Assembly: GCA_016711085.1 (NCBI GenBank)
Contig: JADJTR010000002.1
Span: 1 to 64,000, forward strand
DNA length: 64,000 bases
Origin: Phyllobacteriaceae bacterium
GTDB lineage: Bacteria; Pseudomonadota; Alphaproteobacteria; Rhizobiales; Rhizobiaceae
Direction of reading: 5' to 3'
In this document: piece after piece, positions 1 through 10,163 of the stretch
Layout: each line of letters opens with the position of its first letter
How positions within the stretch are numbered: the first letter of the stretch is position 1
Notes under the pieces: generated by a model
What the model saw: the letters and a program-made list of their open reading frames with translations, nothing else
Database searches by the model: none
Told to the model about the DNA's origin: nothing
Position numbers and translations under genes: made by a program

Positions 1-437
1 GACGCGCCGAAAAAAGCGTCGGCTGGGCGCGCGAAAACCAGAGCGCGCCGGCATGGCCGGACAAAACCGATCCACTGGATCTTTCGCGAGGACGCTGCGC
101 TGTTCGTCGAGCGCGAAATCCGGCGCGGCAGCCGCTACGACATCGTGCTTCTCGATCCACCGGCCTTCGGGCGCGGGCCGAAAGGCGAGGTCTGGCAGTT
201 GTTCGACAACCTGCCCGGCATGATCGAATCCTGCCGCGCCGTGCTCTCCGACCGGCCATTGGCGCTCGTTTTGACGGCCTACGCCATTCGCGCCTCGTTC
301 CTGGCGTTCCATACGCTTGTGCGCGACACCTTCGCCGGAATGGGCGGTACGATCGAATCGGGTGAACTGGTCATTCTCGAGAAACGGCGGGACGGGCGCT
401 GTCGACCCCGATGTTCTCGCGCTGGGTGGCGTCATGA
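1..437 (+). CDS. class I SAM-dependent methyltransferase, 3' part, frameshifted
   Basis: The gene enters from the left edge, so its N-terminus is missing. The readable part holds a motif IV of the DPPAFGRGPKGEVW type followed by a C-terminal beta-sheet region, as in RlmI/RlmK-like RNA methyltransferases. Three or more single-base shifts are needed: the first 60 bases alternate between frames, and near 381 the frame must change to reach the typical ending GRALSTPMFSRW before a TGA. That TGA overlaps the next start as ATGA, which supports the reconstructed end. RNA as substrate is inferred from the family and from the methyltransferase that follows; the exact target is unknown. Confidence 0.6.
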
Positions 438-1277
438 ACGAGCCACCCCGCACCGGACGCGTGGTGGAGATCACGAGCCTCGCCAATCCGATGGTCAAGG
501 ACATCAAGGCGCTGGCGCAGAAAAAGCATCGCGAGGAAACGCGCGCGTTTCTCGCCGAGGGCTTGAAACTCGTCATCGATGCGCTCGACCAGGGCTGGAC
601 CATCCGCACCCTCGCCTTCGCCAAGGCGGCGCTCGGCAATGCGACGATCGAGAGAACGGCGGCCCGGGCGCTGGCCGCAGGAGCGACTGTGATCGAGGCG
701 TCGGCGAAGGTGCTCGAGGCGATGACGCGGCGCGACAATCCGCAGACCGCGATCGCGGTTTTCGAGCAGCGCTTCGCTCCGCTCAAATCGTTCAGCGCCG
801 CGGGCGACGATCTCTATGTCGCGCTCGACCGCGTGCGCGATCCCGGCAATCTCGGCACCATCATCCGCACCGTCGACGCCGCCGGCGCCAAGGGCGTGAT
901 CCTGGTGGGGGAAACCACGGATCCTTTCGGCCTCGAAACGGTTCGCGCCACCATGGGTTCGATTTTCGCGCTGCCGGTGGCCCGCGCGTCGGAAGCCGAA
1001 TTCATCGCCTTCCTCAAGGGGTTTGACGGATTGGTCGTGGGCACGCACCTCAAGGGCGCGCTCGACTACCGCGCGATCGCCTGGGCCGGAAAACCGGCGG
1101 TGCTTCTGATGGGCAACGAACAGCAGGGAATGACCGATTCGCTCGCCGCCGCCTGCGGCGCGCTGGCGCGCATCCCGCAAGCCGGAAAGGCCGATCTCGC
1201 TCAATCTGGCGGTGGCGACCGGCGTCATGCTGTTCGAGGCGCGACGCCACGCGTTGACGCTTGGAAACGCGCCATGA
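434..1277 (+). CDS. TrmH/SpoU-family RNA methyltransferase (frameshifted near the 3' end)
   Basis: SPOUT-class enzyme predicted to 2'-O-methylate a ribose in rRNA or tRNA. An N-terminal substrate-binding domain (residues 10-95) precedes the knotted SpoU domain, with motif 1 NLGTIIRTVDAAG, motif 2 LMGNEQQGM and motif 3 SLNLAVATGVMLFE. Motif 3 is only reached by removing one extra C near 1196; without this the frame runs into lspA and gives a false fusion. Start and stop both form ATGA overlaps with the neighbours, indicating translational coupling in a methyltransferase-trmH-lspA operon. The modified nucleotide cannot be told from the sequence. Confidence 0.8.
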
Positions 1278-1759
1278 GGGTGGTGCTCGGCCATGCGGCG
1301 TTGACGGCGGCGCTGATCGCCGCCGACCAGGCGATCAAGCTGCTGGTCGAGGCGCATCTGCCGTTCGAGCACGCCATTCCGATGATGCCGATGCTGTCGC
1401 TGTACCGGACCTGGAATCCGGGCATTTCCTTCACTCTGCTGGCCGGCCTCGGTCCGACGGCGCTGATCGCGCTGGCGGCGGCGGTGACCGGTTTCGTGCT
1501 GTATCTCGCGGCGCGCACCCGGGACGGCGAGATCGCGGCGCGTCTCGGCTACGCGACGATCGTCGCCGGCGCGCTCGGCAACCTCATCGACCGCGTCGCC
1601 TACGGCCATGTCGTCGATTACCTCCTGTTCCATACGCAGAACTGGTCGTTCTCGGTGTTCAATCTCGCCGATGTCTGCATCAGCGTCGGCGCGGCGATGG
1701 TGGTGCTGCAGGAGGCGTTGAACCTGCGCCGCGCCCGGCAGGCGTCGTCCGGCGATTGA
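1274..1759 (+). CDS. lspA: lipoprotein signal peptidase II
   Basis: Inner-membrane aspartyl protease that removes signal peptides from prolipoproteins after lipidation. The 161 residues are the normal size. Four hydrophobic segments are visible, and the two conserved blocks are present: GNLIDRVAYGHVVDYL with Asp115 and FNLADVCIS with Asp133 as the expected catalytic pair. The ATG overlaps the stop of the upstream methyltransferase (ATGA). The gene itself is intact, unlike those on either side. Confidence 0.93.
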   Translation: MRVVLGHAALTAALIAADQAIKLLVEAHLPFEHAIPMMPMLSLYRTWNPGISFTLLAGLGPTALIALAAAVTGFVLYLAARTRDGEIAARLGYATIVAGALGNLIDRVAYGHVVDYLLFHTQNWSFSVFNLADVCISVGAAMVVLQEALNLRRARQASSGD

Positions 1760-1803
1760 CGCAAGGCGCACGCCGCCAAGGCTCGGCCAAAGGAGAAAAC
1801 CGC

Positions 1804-2789
1804 ATGACCGAGACGTTTCGCGCCCTTGTCGTCGACCGCGACGCCGACAAACGCCAGTTTGTTTCGACCCGGAGCTGACCGACGCCGATTTGATGGACGG
1901 CGATGTGACCGTGAAAATCGAGGCGACTACGGTCAATTACAAGGACGGCCTCGCGCTGACCGGAATAGCGCCGGTGGTGCGGCGGTTCCCGCTTGTCCCC
2001 GGCATCGATTTCGCCGGCACGGTGACCGCGTCGACGCATTCGGATTGGAAAGCGGGCGACAAGGTCGTGCTCAATGGCTGGGGCGTCGGGCGAGACCCAT
2101 CACGGCGCTGCCGCGCCCGCGTCAACGGCGACTGGCTCGTGCCGCTGCCGGCCGGCATGACCGCCGAAAACCGCCATGGCGGTCGGCACCGCCGGCATGC
2201 CACCGCCATGCTGGCGGTGATGGCGCTGGAACGCCACGGCGTGACGCCGGCGGCGGGACCGGCCGTGGTCACCGGCGCGGCAGGCGGCGTCGGCTCGGTC
2301 GCCATCGCGCTGCTCGCCGGGCTCGGATGGCAAGTGATCGCGTCGACCGGACGGGTCGCGGAAGCCGATTACCTCAAGGGCCTCGGCGCGGCCGAAATCA
2401 TCGATCGGGCCGAATTGGCGGGTCCGGCCAAGCCGCTGGCGAAGGAGCGTTGGGCGGCGGGCGTCGATTCGGTCGGCAGCCACACGCTCGCCAATGTGCT
2501 GTCGATGACCAAATACGGCGGCGCCATCGCCGCCTGCGGCCTGGCGCAGGGCATGGACCTGCCGGGATCGGTCGCGCCGTTCATCCTGCGCGGCGTGGCG
2601 CTGTTGGGCGTCGATTCGGTCATGGCGGCGAAAGCCCTGCGGCTCGAGGCGTGGCGCAGGATCGGCCGCGATCTCGACGCCGGCAAGCTCGCCGGCATCG
2701 CCCGGACGATCGGTTTCGACGAAATCGAAGCTGCCGCCCGCGACATCGTCGACGGCCGGATTCGCGGCCGTGTCGTGGTGAGGATGTGA
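1804..2789 (+). CDS. acuI: AcuI/YhdH-type MDR quinone/acryloyl-CoA reductase, frameshifted
   Basis: Medium-chain dehydrogenase/reductase related to YhdH/AcuI, which reduce acryloyl-CoA or quinones with NADPH. The ATG follows a good AAAGGAG ribosome site. The N-terminus MTETFRALVVDRDAD is in one frame. After a T run near 1866 that is one base short, the protein continues as the standard TVNYKDGLALTG block. Between about 2090 and 2205 more small shifts scramble the GWGVGETHHG and MAVGTAG regions before the frame recovers. The NADPH loop VVTGAAGGVGSVA is intact. If the indels are real this is a pseudogene; their pattern suggests sequence error. Acryloyl-CoA specificity is inference from family likeness. 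Confidence 0.7.
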
Positions 2790-2863
2790 GCGGCGCTGCG
2801 AATCGTTAAACTTGTAGCGATCGCCGCCAAGGTTCCGAAAGCGCGCCGTGGCAGGATGGCGCC

Positions 2864-5060
2864 ATGGCGAAACAAGGCCTCATCCCGGATGCGGCGTCGG
2901 CCGGCGTCGATGCGCCGGCGGCGCAATGGCGTGCGCCGGCGCGCCTGGCCATCGGCGTCGCCATTTTGGCGGCGCTGACGGCGTTCGTCGCGCATTTCTC
3001 CGGGGCGGCCGTTCTGGTTGTCGCCGGCCTGTCCCTGACCGCCGCGGCCGCCCTCATGGTTGAACGGGCCATCGCCTTCGGACAAGCCCGCCTGGACCGT
3101 CGCCTCGGCGACGAGGCGCGACGCCATCGCGAATCGCTTGAGCTTATGGCCGACCGCATGTGGGAGCTGGCGGAGAACGAGGAGCGTTTCCGCAGCCTCG
3201 TCGACGCGCTCGGCGATCTCGTCGTCCACCGCGACCACAATGGCGTCATCGTCTACGCCAATCGCGCGCTGGCCGAGCTGGTCGGCGTCGACGCACGCGC
3301 CCTGACCGGCAAAAGCCTCGACGCCATCGGTTTCGACACGGGCGACCTCAAGGCGGGAACCCATGCCGCCAACCGCGATGTCCGCTTCAGCGGCCCGTCC
3401 GGCGAGCGCTGGTTCTCCTGGGTCGAACTGTTGACCCGCGACGAGGCCACCGGCGCGGCGCAGCGCCGGGCGATCGCCCGCGACATCACCGAACGCAAGG
3501 CGGGGAGGCCGCGCTCGTTGCGGCGCGCGAGAGGGCGGAAAGCGCTTCCGCCGCCAAATCGCGCTTCCTCGCCACGGTCAGCCATGAAATCCGCACGCCG
3601 ATGAACACCATCCTGGGCATGGCCAAATTGCTCGCCGACACAGGCCTATCGCCGGAGCAACAAACCTATGTCGCCGCCATCACGTCCTCGGGCGGATCGC
3701 TGCTCGATCTCATCGAGGACCTGCTCGACTTTTCCCGCATCGAAGCCGGACGGCTCGACCTTGCGCCCGCGTCCATGTCGCCGCGCGGCCTGGCCGAGGC
3801 TGTCGCCGAGTTGCTGTCGGCGCGCGCTTTCGCCAAGGGTATCGGCATGGCCGTCACTGTCGCCCCGGGCGTCCCGGGCGCCATCATGACCGATCCCGGC
3901 AAGGCGCGGCAGGTGCTGGTCAATCTGGTCGGCAACGCCGTCAAGTTCACCGAGACCGGCGGCGTGGTCATCGACGTTCGCCTCGACGCGAGCACCCTGC
4001 GTTTCGCCGTCGAGGACACCGGGCCAGGTGTCGCGGCAAGCGACCGGGAGCGTATTTTCGGCGATTTCGAACAGGCCGACGGCTCGACGACGCGCAATCA
4101 CGGCGGGGTCGGACTCGGTCTCGCCATTTCGCGCCGGCTGGCGGAGGCCATGGGCGGCGGGATCGCCATCGAAGCGGGCGGGGCGGGCGGCTCGACCTTC
4201 GTTTTCAGCCTGCCGATCGAAGGCGCGGCCACCGCCGAGACCATCGAAACAACGCTGTCCGGTCGGCGCGTGCTGGTCGCCTTGCCCGAACGTGTCGAGG
4301 CGGAAGCCGTCGTCGCCTCTATCCGGGCGCTCGGCGGCGGCGCACGCGCCGTCGCCAACGCCGCCGAAGCGCTCGCCCTGATGGCCGATGGCGCCGGGTT
4401 CGACACGGTGTTGACCGGCGCAGGCCTCGAAGAAGGCGCGCCGGGCCTGCTCGCCACATTGCGTGGCGCGAAACCATCCCTGCGGGGGCTGGCGTTGCTC
4501 ACGCCCGGTCAACGCGGCCGCATGCCGGAGTTGAGGGCGCGCGGATACGATGGCTATCTTGTCCGCCCGGTGCGTCTCGCCACCCTGTCGCGTCTGGCCG
4601 GACGGTTGGACTTGCCGACGGAAGCGCCGCCGACGGCGCGATCGGCCGCGCCGGGCGTCGCCGGGGCGCTCCGCATCCTTGTCGCCGAGGACAATCCGGT
4701 CAACGCGCTGCTGGTGCGCGTCGCGCTCGAAAAGGCTGGCCATCGCGTCGATGTCGTCGGCGATGGCCGGGCGGCGGTCGCCGCAGCCGGCAGCGCCGCC
4801 TTCGACGCCGTGCTTATGGATTTGCACATGCCCGTCATGGATGGCCTCGACGCCATCGACCGCATCCGTTCCGGCGAGGAGGCGCGCAGCCAGCGTCCGC
4901 GCCGATCCTGGTGCTGACCGCCGACGGGCAGGAGGCGACCCGCGCCGAGGCCATGGCGCACGGCGCCGACGGCGTCATCGTCAAACCGCTCGATCCGCTG
5001 GCGCTGATCGCAACCGTCGAAGCGGTGGCGATGGACAGGGCGTTCGCCAGCGCCGCCTGA
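2864..5060 (+). CDS. membrane hybrid histidine kinase (PAS-HisKA-HATPase-REC), frameshifted twice
   Basis: Sensor kinase of about 730 residues in the restored frame. Order: two hydrophobic segments (residues 28-70), a PAS domain (about 105-215), the dimerisation domain with SHEIRTPMN carrying the phospho-His, an ATPase domain with NAVKFTETGG, DTGPG and GVGLGLAI, a degenerate receiver-like segment, then a true receiver with AVLMDLHMPVMDG carrying the phospho-Asp. One G is missing from a G run near 3503, just after the PAS domain. A second shift near 4898 separates the last receiver helices (ILVLTADGQ, then VIVKPLDPLAL). No cognate regulator lies beside it; actR is convergent and belongs to actS. 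Ligand unknown. Confidence 0.8.
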
Positions 5061-5076
5061 AGCCGGTATTCCCGGC

Positions 5077-5630
5077 CTATCGCGGAGCGCGTTTGGCGAG
5101 GATGCGTTGCAGCGTCCGGCGATGCATGTTGAGCCGGCGTGCGGTCTCCGAGACGTTGCGATTGCACATCTCATAGATGCGCTGGATATGCTCCCAGCGC
5201 ACGCGATCGGCCGACATCGGGTTTTCCGGCGGCGGAGCGACAGCGCCGCCGTTGGCGAGCAGCGCGGCGGTGACGTCGTCGGCGTCAATGGGTTTGGCGA
5301 GGTAGTCGACGGCGCCGAGCTTGACCGCCGTCACGGCGGTGGCGATGTTGCCGTAGCCGGTCAGTATGATGGTGCGCGCGTCCTCGCGCTTCTCGCGGAT
5401 GGCAGACACGACGTCGAGGCCGTTGCCGTCGCCGAGCCGCATGTCGACGACGGCGTAGGCCGGCGGCGCGGCGCGGACGGCCGCGAGCGCCTCGGCCACG
5501 GTGTCGGCGGAGGTCACGATGAAGCCCCGGGTCTCCATGGCGCGGGCCAGACGGGTCGAGGAACGGCTTGTCGTCGTCGACCAGCAGCAAGAGTGCGTTC
5601 GCCCTCGATCGTTGTGGCATCCATGGCCAT
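5077..5630 (-). CDS. actR: redox response regulator ActR/RegA, frameshifted near the start
   Basis: Response regulator of the RegB/RegA (PrrBA, ActSR) system, which controls respiration, carbon and nitrogen fixation genes by redox state. The receiver shows VDDDKPFL and VVDMRLGDGNG with the phospho-Asp, then a proline hinge, then the nearly invariant Fis-type helix-turn-helix with NVSETARRLNMHRRT and the ending RILAKRAPR. The N-terminal codons (MAMDATTIEGERT) lie in another frame; one-base shifts near 5555 and 5590 restore continuity. The ATG at 5624 is an equal alternative start. It follows actS by 35 bases, so the pair is probably one operon. Confidence 0.85.
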
Positions 5631-5665
5631 GTCCAAACTCCCCGCGATCCGGCGCGCCCCTGCGC

Positions 5666-7024
5666 CTATTGAGGTGGAATAGTCGAGTTTGGCGATTTTT
5701 CCAATGGGCGACGAATCGCCGCCGTCGTGGCGGCGCGCGCGAAGGCGGCGCGCGGCCATACGACGGTCACGACGGCGCCGCGTCCCGCCTCGCGCGCGTT
5801 GGCGAAATTCACGCTGGCGCCGGAGCGTTCGATCGAGGTGCGGGCGATGAAAACGCCGAGGCCGAGGCCGCCGCCGCCGTCGGCCCGCCCGGAGCGGGAC
5901 GTGACATAGGGTTCGCCGATTCGATCGAGCATGTCGCCGGAGATGCCGGGGCCGTCGTCGGCGATGACGATGCGCACCTCGTCGACGCTCCAGCCAGTGG
6001 TCACGGTCACTTCCGAACGGGCGAAATCGACGGCGTTCTCGATGATGTTGCCAAGACCGTAGATGACGCCCGGATCGCGACGCATCACCGGTTCGGGCCC
6101 CACCAGATAGCTTTGCTCGAGGTGGATGGCGACGCCGAAATCGCGGTGCGGCGCGATCACCTCCTCGATCAGCGTCGACAACGCCTGACGCACGATCATG
6201 TCGGCGTCCTCGGACGACAGGGTGGTCAATCGCTTGAGGATTTCGCGGCAGCGTTCGCTCTGTGACCTCAGCAGCGCCACATCGTCGGCGTAGCGTTTGT
6301 CGTCGCCGAGCGCCTTCTCCATTTCCTTGGAGACGAGCGCGATGGTCGCCAAAGGCGTGCCGAGTTCATGGGCGGCGGCGGCGGCAAGCCATCCAGCGCG
6401 GTCAGGTGCATTTCGCGCTGCAGGACCAGCTCGGTCGCCGACAGCGCGTCGGCGAGCTGGCGCGCCTCCTCGGCGACGCGCCATGCGTAAACGCCGGCGA
6501 AGACGATGGCGGCGACCACGGCGACCCAGACGCCGGCGACATAGACATCCGGCAAGGTCAGGGCAGCGCCCGGCTGCCAAGGGAGCGGCAGATGGGCGAA
6601 GCCGGAGAATCGTCGCCGCCGTGACCACGGTGACGCCCAACGCCACGGTGAAGCGCAAGGGCAACGAAGTGGCCGATACGATCCCCGGAATGATCAGGAG
6701 AATGGAAAACGGGTTGGCGAGGCCGCCGGTCAGGAACAGGAGCCCGGCCAATTGCACGGCGTCGAAGGCGAGCAGGCCGAAGGCCGGCGGCGGCTCGAGG
6801 CGGAAATTGGCGGGGAAACGCAAGGCCAGGAACAGGTTCAGCCAGGCCGAACAGGCGATAAGCGCCAGGCACAGGCTGACCTCCAAGGGAAATCCGAAGC
6901 CGAAATTGACGATGGCGATCGCCGCGCTCTGGCCGATGACCGCGAGCCAGCGCAGGCGGATGAGCGTCGTCAGGCGCAGGCGGCTGGCGCGATGCAAATC
7001 GTTGAAGGCGGCGGCTTCGGCCAT
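5666..7024 (-). CDS. actS: redox sensor histidine kinase ActS/RegB, frameshifted twice
   Basis: Membrane sensor kinase partner of ActR. Hydrophobic segments fill the first 140 residues and include GGLANPFSILLIIPG, the loop linked to quinone sensing in RegB. The H-box is HELGTPLATI, and 40 residues after its His lies SERCREIL, the position of the redox-active Cys known from RegB (Cys265 versus His225). N-box and G-boxes (NIIENAVDFA, DDGPG, GGLGLGVFI) are intact. An extra C near 6596 and a missing G near 6386 put the sixth transmembrane segment and linker out of frame; the frame then recovers, which argues for sequence error. Confidence 0.87.
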   Translation of the reverse strand: MAEAAAFNDLHRASRLRLTTLIRLRWLAVIGQSAAIAIVNFGFGFPLEVSLCLALIACSAWLNLFLALRFPANFRLEPPPAFGLLAFDAVQLAGLLFLTGGLANPFSILLIIPGIVSATSLPLRFTVALGVTVVTAATILRLRPSAAPLAAGRCPDLAGCLCRRRLGRRGRRHRLRRRLRMARRRGGAPARRRAVGDRAGPAARNAPDRAGWLAAAAAHELGTPLATIALVSKEMEKALGDDKRYADDVALLRSQSERCREILKRLTTLSSEDADMIVRQALSTLIEEVIAPHRDFGVAIHLEQSYLVGPEPVMRRDPGVIYGLGNIIENAVDFARSEVTVTTGWSVDEVRIVIADDGPGISGDMLDRIGEPYVTSRSGRADGGGGLGLGVFIARTSIERSGASVNFANAREAGRGAVVTVVWPRAAFARAATTAAIRRPLEKSPNSTIPPQ

Positions 7025-7064
7025 GCGCCCTTATGGACCGGCGCGACGCCCGCGCCAAGGTCCG

Positions 7065-9511
7065 TCAGGTTCCGCGCGGCTTGGCGCGACTCGTCGCCTT
7101 CGCCTCGAGAGGATTCTCCGGCCAGGCGTGCCTTGGGTAGCGTCCGCGCATTTCGGTGCGCACATCGGCCCACGAGCCGCGCCAGAAGCCGGGCAGGTCG
7201 CGCGTCGTCTGGATCGGCCGATGGGCCGGCGACAGCAATTCGAGCGTCAGAGGCACAGTCCCGCCGGCAATCGCCGGGTGGACGGCGAGGCCGAACAATT
7301 CCTGCACCCGAATCGCCAGAACCGGCGCATCGCCGTCAAAGCGGATCGGGACGCGGCTTCCCGTCGGCGCATCGAAATGGGTGGGCGCCAGGGCGTCGAC
7401 CCGGCGCGCCAGATTGTGCGGGACCAGCGCCATAAGGCCGGAACGCAGCGCCGCCGGCGCGATCCGGTCCGGCCGCGCTGCGCCGGCGAGGAAAGGCGCC
7501 AGCCAGTCGTCCAGGCAGGCGATCAGCGTCGCGTCGTCCATCGACGGCCATGGATCGCCGAGACCGCGATGGAGCCAATCGAGACGATGGCGCAAGGTCG
7601 CCGCTTCCTTGTCCCAGGGCAGGATCGCCAGGCCGTGGGCGCGCACGGCGTCGAGCAGCGCGGCGTCAGCCTCCACGCCTGCCGGCGCCGGCAAATTGCG
7701 CTCGTTCAGCGCGATGGCGCCGAACCGCTCCACGGCGATGCGGCGGACGCCGCCGCGCTGGGCGTCGAACCGCGTTTCAACGGTTTCGACTATGCGTTCG
7801 CCGAGACGCTCGCGCAGATCGGCCTCGCCGATGGCGGCGGCGGCGACGATGCGGGCGTTTTGCGCCTTGCCCTGCAGATCGGCGATGACCAGGAACGGTT
7901 CGGCGGCAAGGCGCTCGGCGGGATCGAGCATCGCACCACGACCATTGGCGAGGAGGAAACGCCCCGCTTCGCCACGCGCTTTCGCCACCCGGTCCGGCCA
8001 GGCGTCAAGAAGCAGCAGTCCGGCCGGCGGCCTCGATCCGCCCTTGCCGCCAGCCGTGACGGCGATGCCACGCGCCAGCGATTTCGCGGCGGCGGCGCGG
8101 TCGCCGCGCTCGACGCGAAAGGCGTCGAGCCGCCGGTCGAGATCGGGCGACAGGCCGCCGAGCCCGCGTTCGGTCAGCAGCACCGCCAGTTCGGCCGCCG
8201 CCAGCCCCTCGCCGCGCCGCGCGGCCAGCGCCACCATGTGCGCAAGCCGGGCGGGCAGCGCCAATTTGCGCATGGCCGCCCCTGTCGGCGTCAGTCGTCC
8301 GGAGGCGTCGATCGCGCCAAGATCGGCAAGAAGGGTGCGCGCCTCGGCCAGCGCCGGAGCGGGCGGTGGATCGAGAAAGCGCAGCGAGGCGGGATCGGCG
8401 ACGCCGAAAGCGGCGCAGTCGAGAACGAGGCCGGCAAGGTCGGCTTCGAGGATTTCCGGCGTCGTGTAGGGCTGGAGAGCGGCGGTTTGACCGGCGCTCC
8501 ACAGGCGGACAGCCACGCCGGGCGCGGTGCGGCCGGCGCGGCCGGCCCGCTGTTCGACCGAGGCGCGGGACACACGGACGGTTTCCAGCCGCGTGTGGCC
8601 GGTGTCGGGTTCGTATTTCGGCAGGCGCGACAGCCCGCAGTCGACGACGATGCGCACGCCGTCGATGGTGATCGAGGTCTCGGCGATGGCGGTGGCGAGA
8701 ACGATCTTGCGGCGTCCCTTCACCACCGGACGTATGGCGCGATCCTGCGCCGCGCCGTCGAGCCCGCCATGGAGCGGAAGCAGATCGACATCGGCGGGCA
8801 GGCGACCGTCGAGCCTCTCGGCGACGCGCCCGATCTCGCGCTGGCCCGGCAAGAAGGCGAGGATCGAACCGTCCTGTGCGGCGAGCGCCTCGCGGATCGC
8901 GGCGGCGACGGCGTCCTCGATGGCGACGCCGGCGGCGCGGTCGCGGTGGCTGATCTCCACCGGAAACGACTTGCCCTGAGAGCGGATGACCGGCGCGTCG
9001 CCGATCAGCGCGCGGCGAGACGCGCGCCGTCGATGGTCGCCGACATGACGAGGACACGCAGATCCGGGCGCAGGCCGTCGCGGATGTCGAGGGCGAGCGC
9101 CAGGCCGAAATCGCCGTCGAGCGAGCGCTCGTGCGCCTCGTCGAACAACACCGCGCCGACGCCCGACAATTCCGGATCGTCGATGGCCATGCGGGCGAAT
9201 ACGCCTTCGGTGACGACGAGAATGCGGGTCCGGTCGGAAAACCGGCGATCCATGCGCATGGCGTAGCCGACGGTCCCGCCCACCTCCTCGCCGAGAAGCG
9301 CGGCCATGCGCCGCGCGGCGGCTCGCGCGGCAAGGCGGCGCGGCTCGAGCAACACGATTTTCCGCTCCCCGAGCCAGGCGGCGTCCAGCAACGCCAAGGG
9401 AACGATTGTTGTCTTGCCCGCGCCGGGCGGCGCGACGAGGACCGCCGCGCCCCTGTCGTCGAGCGCCGCGCCAAGCGGGACGAGCGCTTCGCCGACGGGA
9501 AGAGCGGGCAA
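7065..9511 (-). CDS. hrpB: DEAH-box ATP-dependent RNA helicase HrpB, one frameshift
   Basis: About 815 residues, the normal HrpB size. Walker A APPGAGKTT (27-35), DEAH (124-127), SAT, then QRAGRAGR in the second RecA domain, then the helicase-associated and HrpB C-terminal domains. HrpB is a DExH helicase of unsettled role in bacteria. The frame breaks near 9010, right after MSATIDGARLAA, and resumes with IGDAPVIRSQG. The start given is a TTG; an ATG at 9525 overlaps the ynjD stop (ATGA) and would be in frame if one base has been lost, so the true start may be that ATG. It appears to be the last gene of the ynjBCD operon. Confidence 0.87.
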
Positions 9512-9521
9512 GGCGGCCAGC

Positions 9522-10158
9522 TCATGCGCCGATCCGGATCACCGGCCCGCCGGCGGCGGCGGCGTCCATCGTCATGGGTGACGAGCAGGGGACGGCAGGC
9601 CGCGGGCTCGGACGGCGGCGAAAACCAGATCGCGGGTGCGGGCGCGCAAATCGGCGTCGAGCCGCGAAAACGGCTCGTCCAGCAACAGCATGGCCGGGCG
9701 CGACGCCAGAACGCGGGCGAGCGCCACGCGCGCCTTCTGTCCGCCGGAGAGCGTGGCGGGATCGCGGTTGAAGAAGCCGTCGAGTTCGACTTCGGCCAAC
9801 GCCGCCTCGGCCAAGACCTCCGCCGTTCGCGGCCACGCCCGCCGCAGGCAGGGCGAAAAGCAGATTGCCGCCGACCGACATATGGGGAAACAGCAGCGCA
9901 TCCTGGAACAGGATGCCGGCATGACGATCCTGCGCCGGCTGCCGGTCAGATCGCGACCATCGCAAATCACCCGGCCCGACGCCGCGAAGGCGGGGTCCAG
10001 AAATCCGGCGACGAAGGACAGCAAAGTCGACTTGCCCGAACCGGATGGCCCCATTACCGTCAAAACTTCGCCCGGCGCGATGGCGCAACCACGCCCAGCA
10101 GCGCCCGGCCGCCAAGCGCGATCGTCACCTTGTCGAGGCGCAGCCCCTTCGTTTCCAA
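9522..10158 (-). CDS. ynjD: ABC transporter ATPase YnjD-like, several frameshifts
   Basis: ATP-binding subunit of the adjacent importer. Walker A GPSGSGKST, an LSGGQKARVALAR signature and Walker B LLLDEPFSRLD are readable in one frame. The N-terminal KGLRLDKVTIALGGRALL, the Q-loop region ILFQDALLFPHMSVGGNLLF and the C-terminus (VTHD, then GGPVIRIGA) fall in other frames, so at least three or four single-base shifts lie near 10090, 9960, 9860 and 9577. A TTG six bases after the ynjC stop is the only plausible start. The stop overlaps an ATG for hrpB. Typical size is about 210 residues. Confidence 0.75.
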
Positions 10159-10163
10159 CTATC

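Noticed and set aside
317..1759. Apparent fusion of an RNA methyltransferase with signal peptidase II
   Set aside because: The junction lacks the conserved end of the methyltransferase, which appears in another frame after removing one C near 1196, and lspA has its own ATG overlapping the restored stop.
6297..9266. Very long plus-strand open frame opposite actS and hrpB
   Set aside because: Arginine- and glycine-rich product with no motifs; it mirrors well-conserved genes on the other strand and reflects GC-rich codon use.
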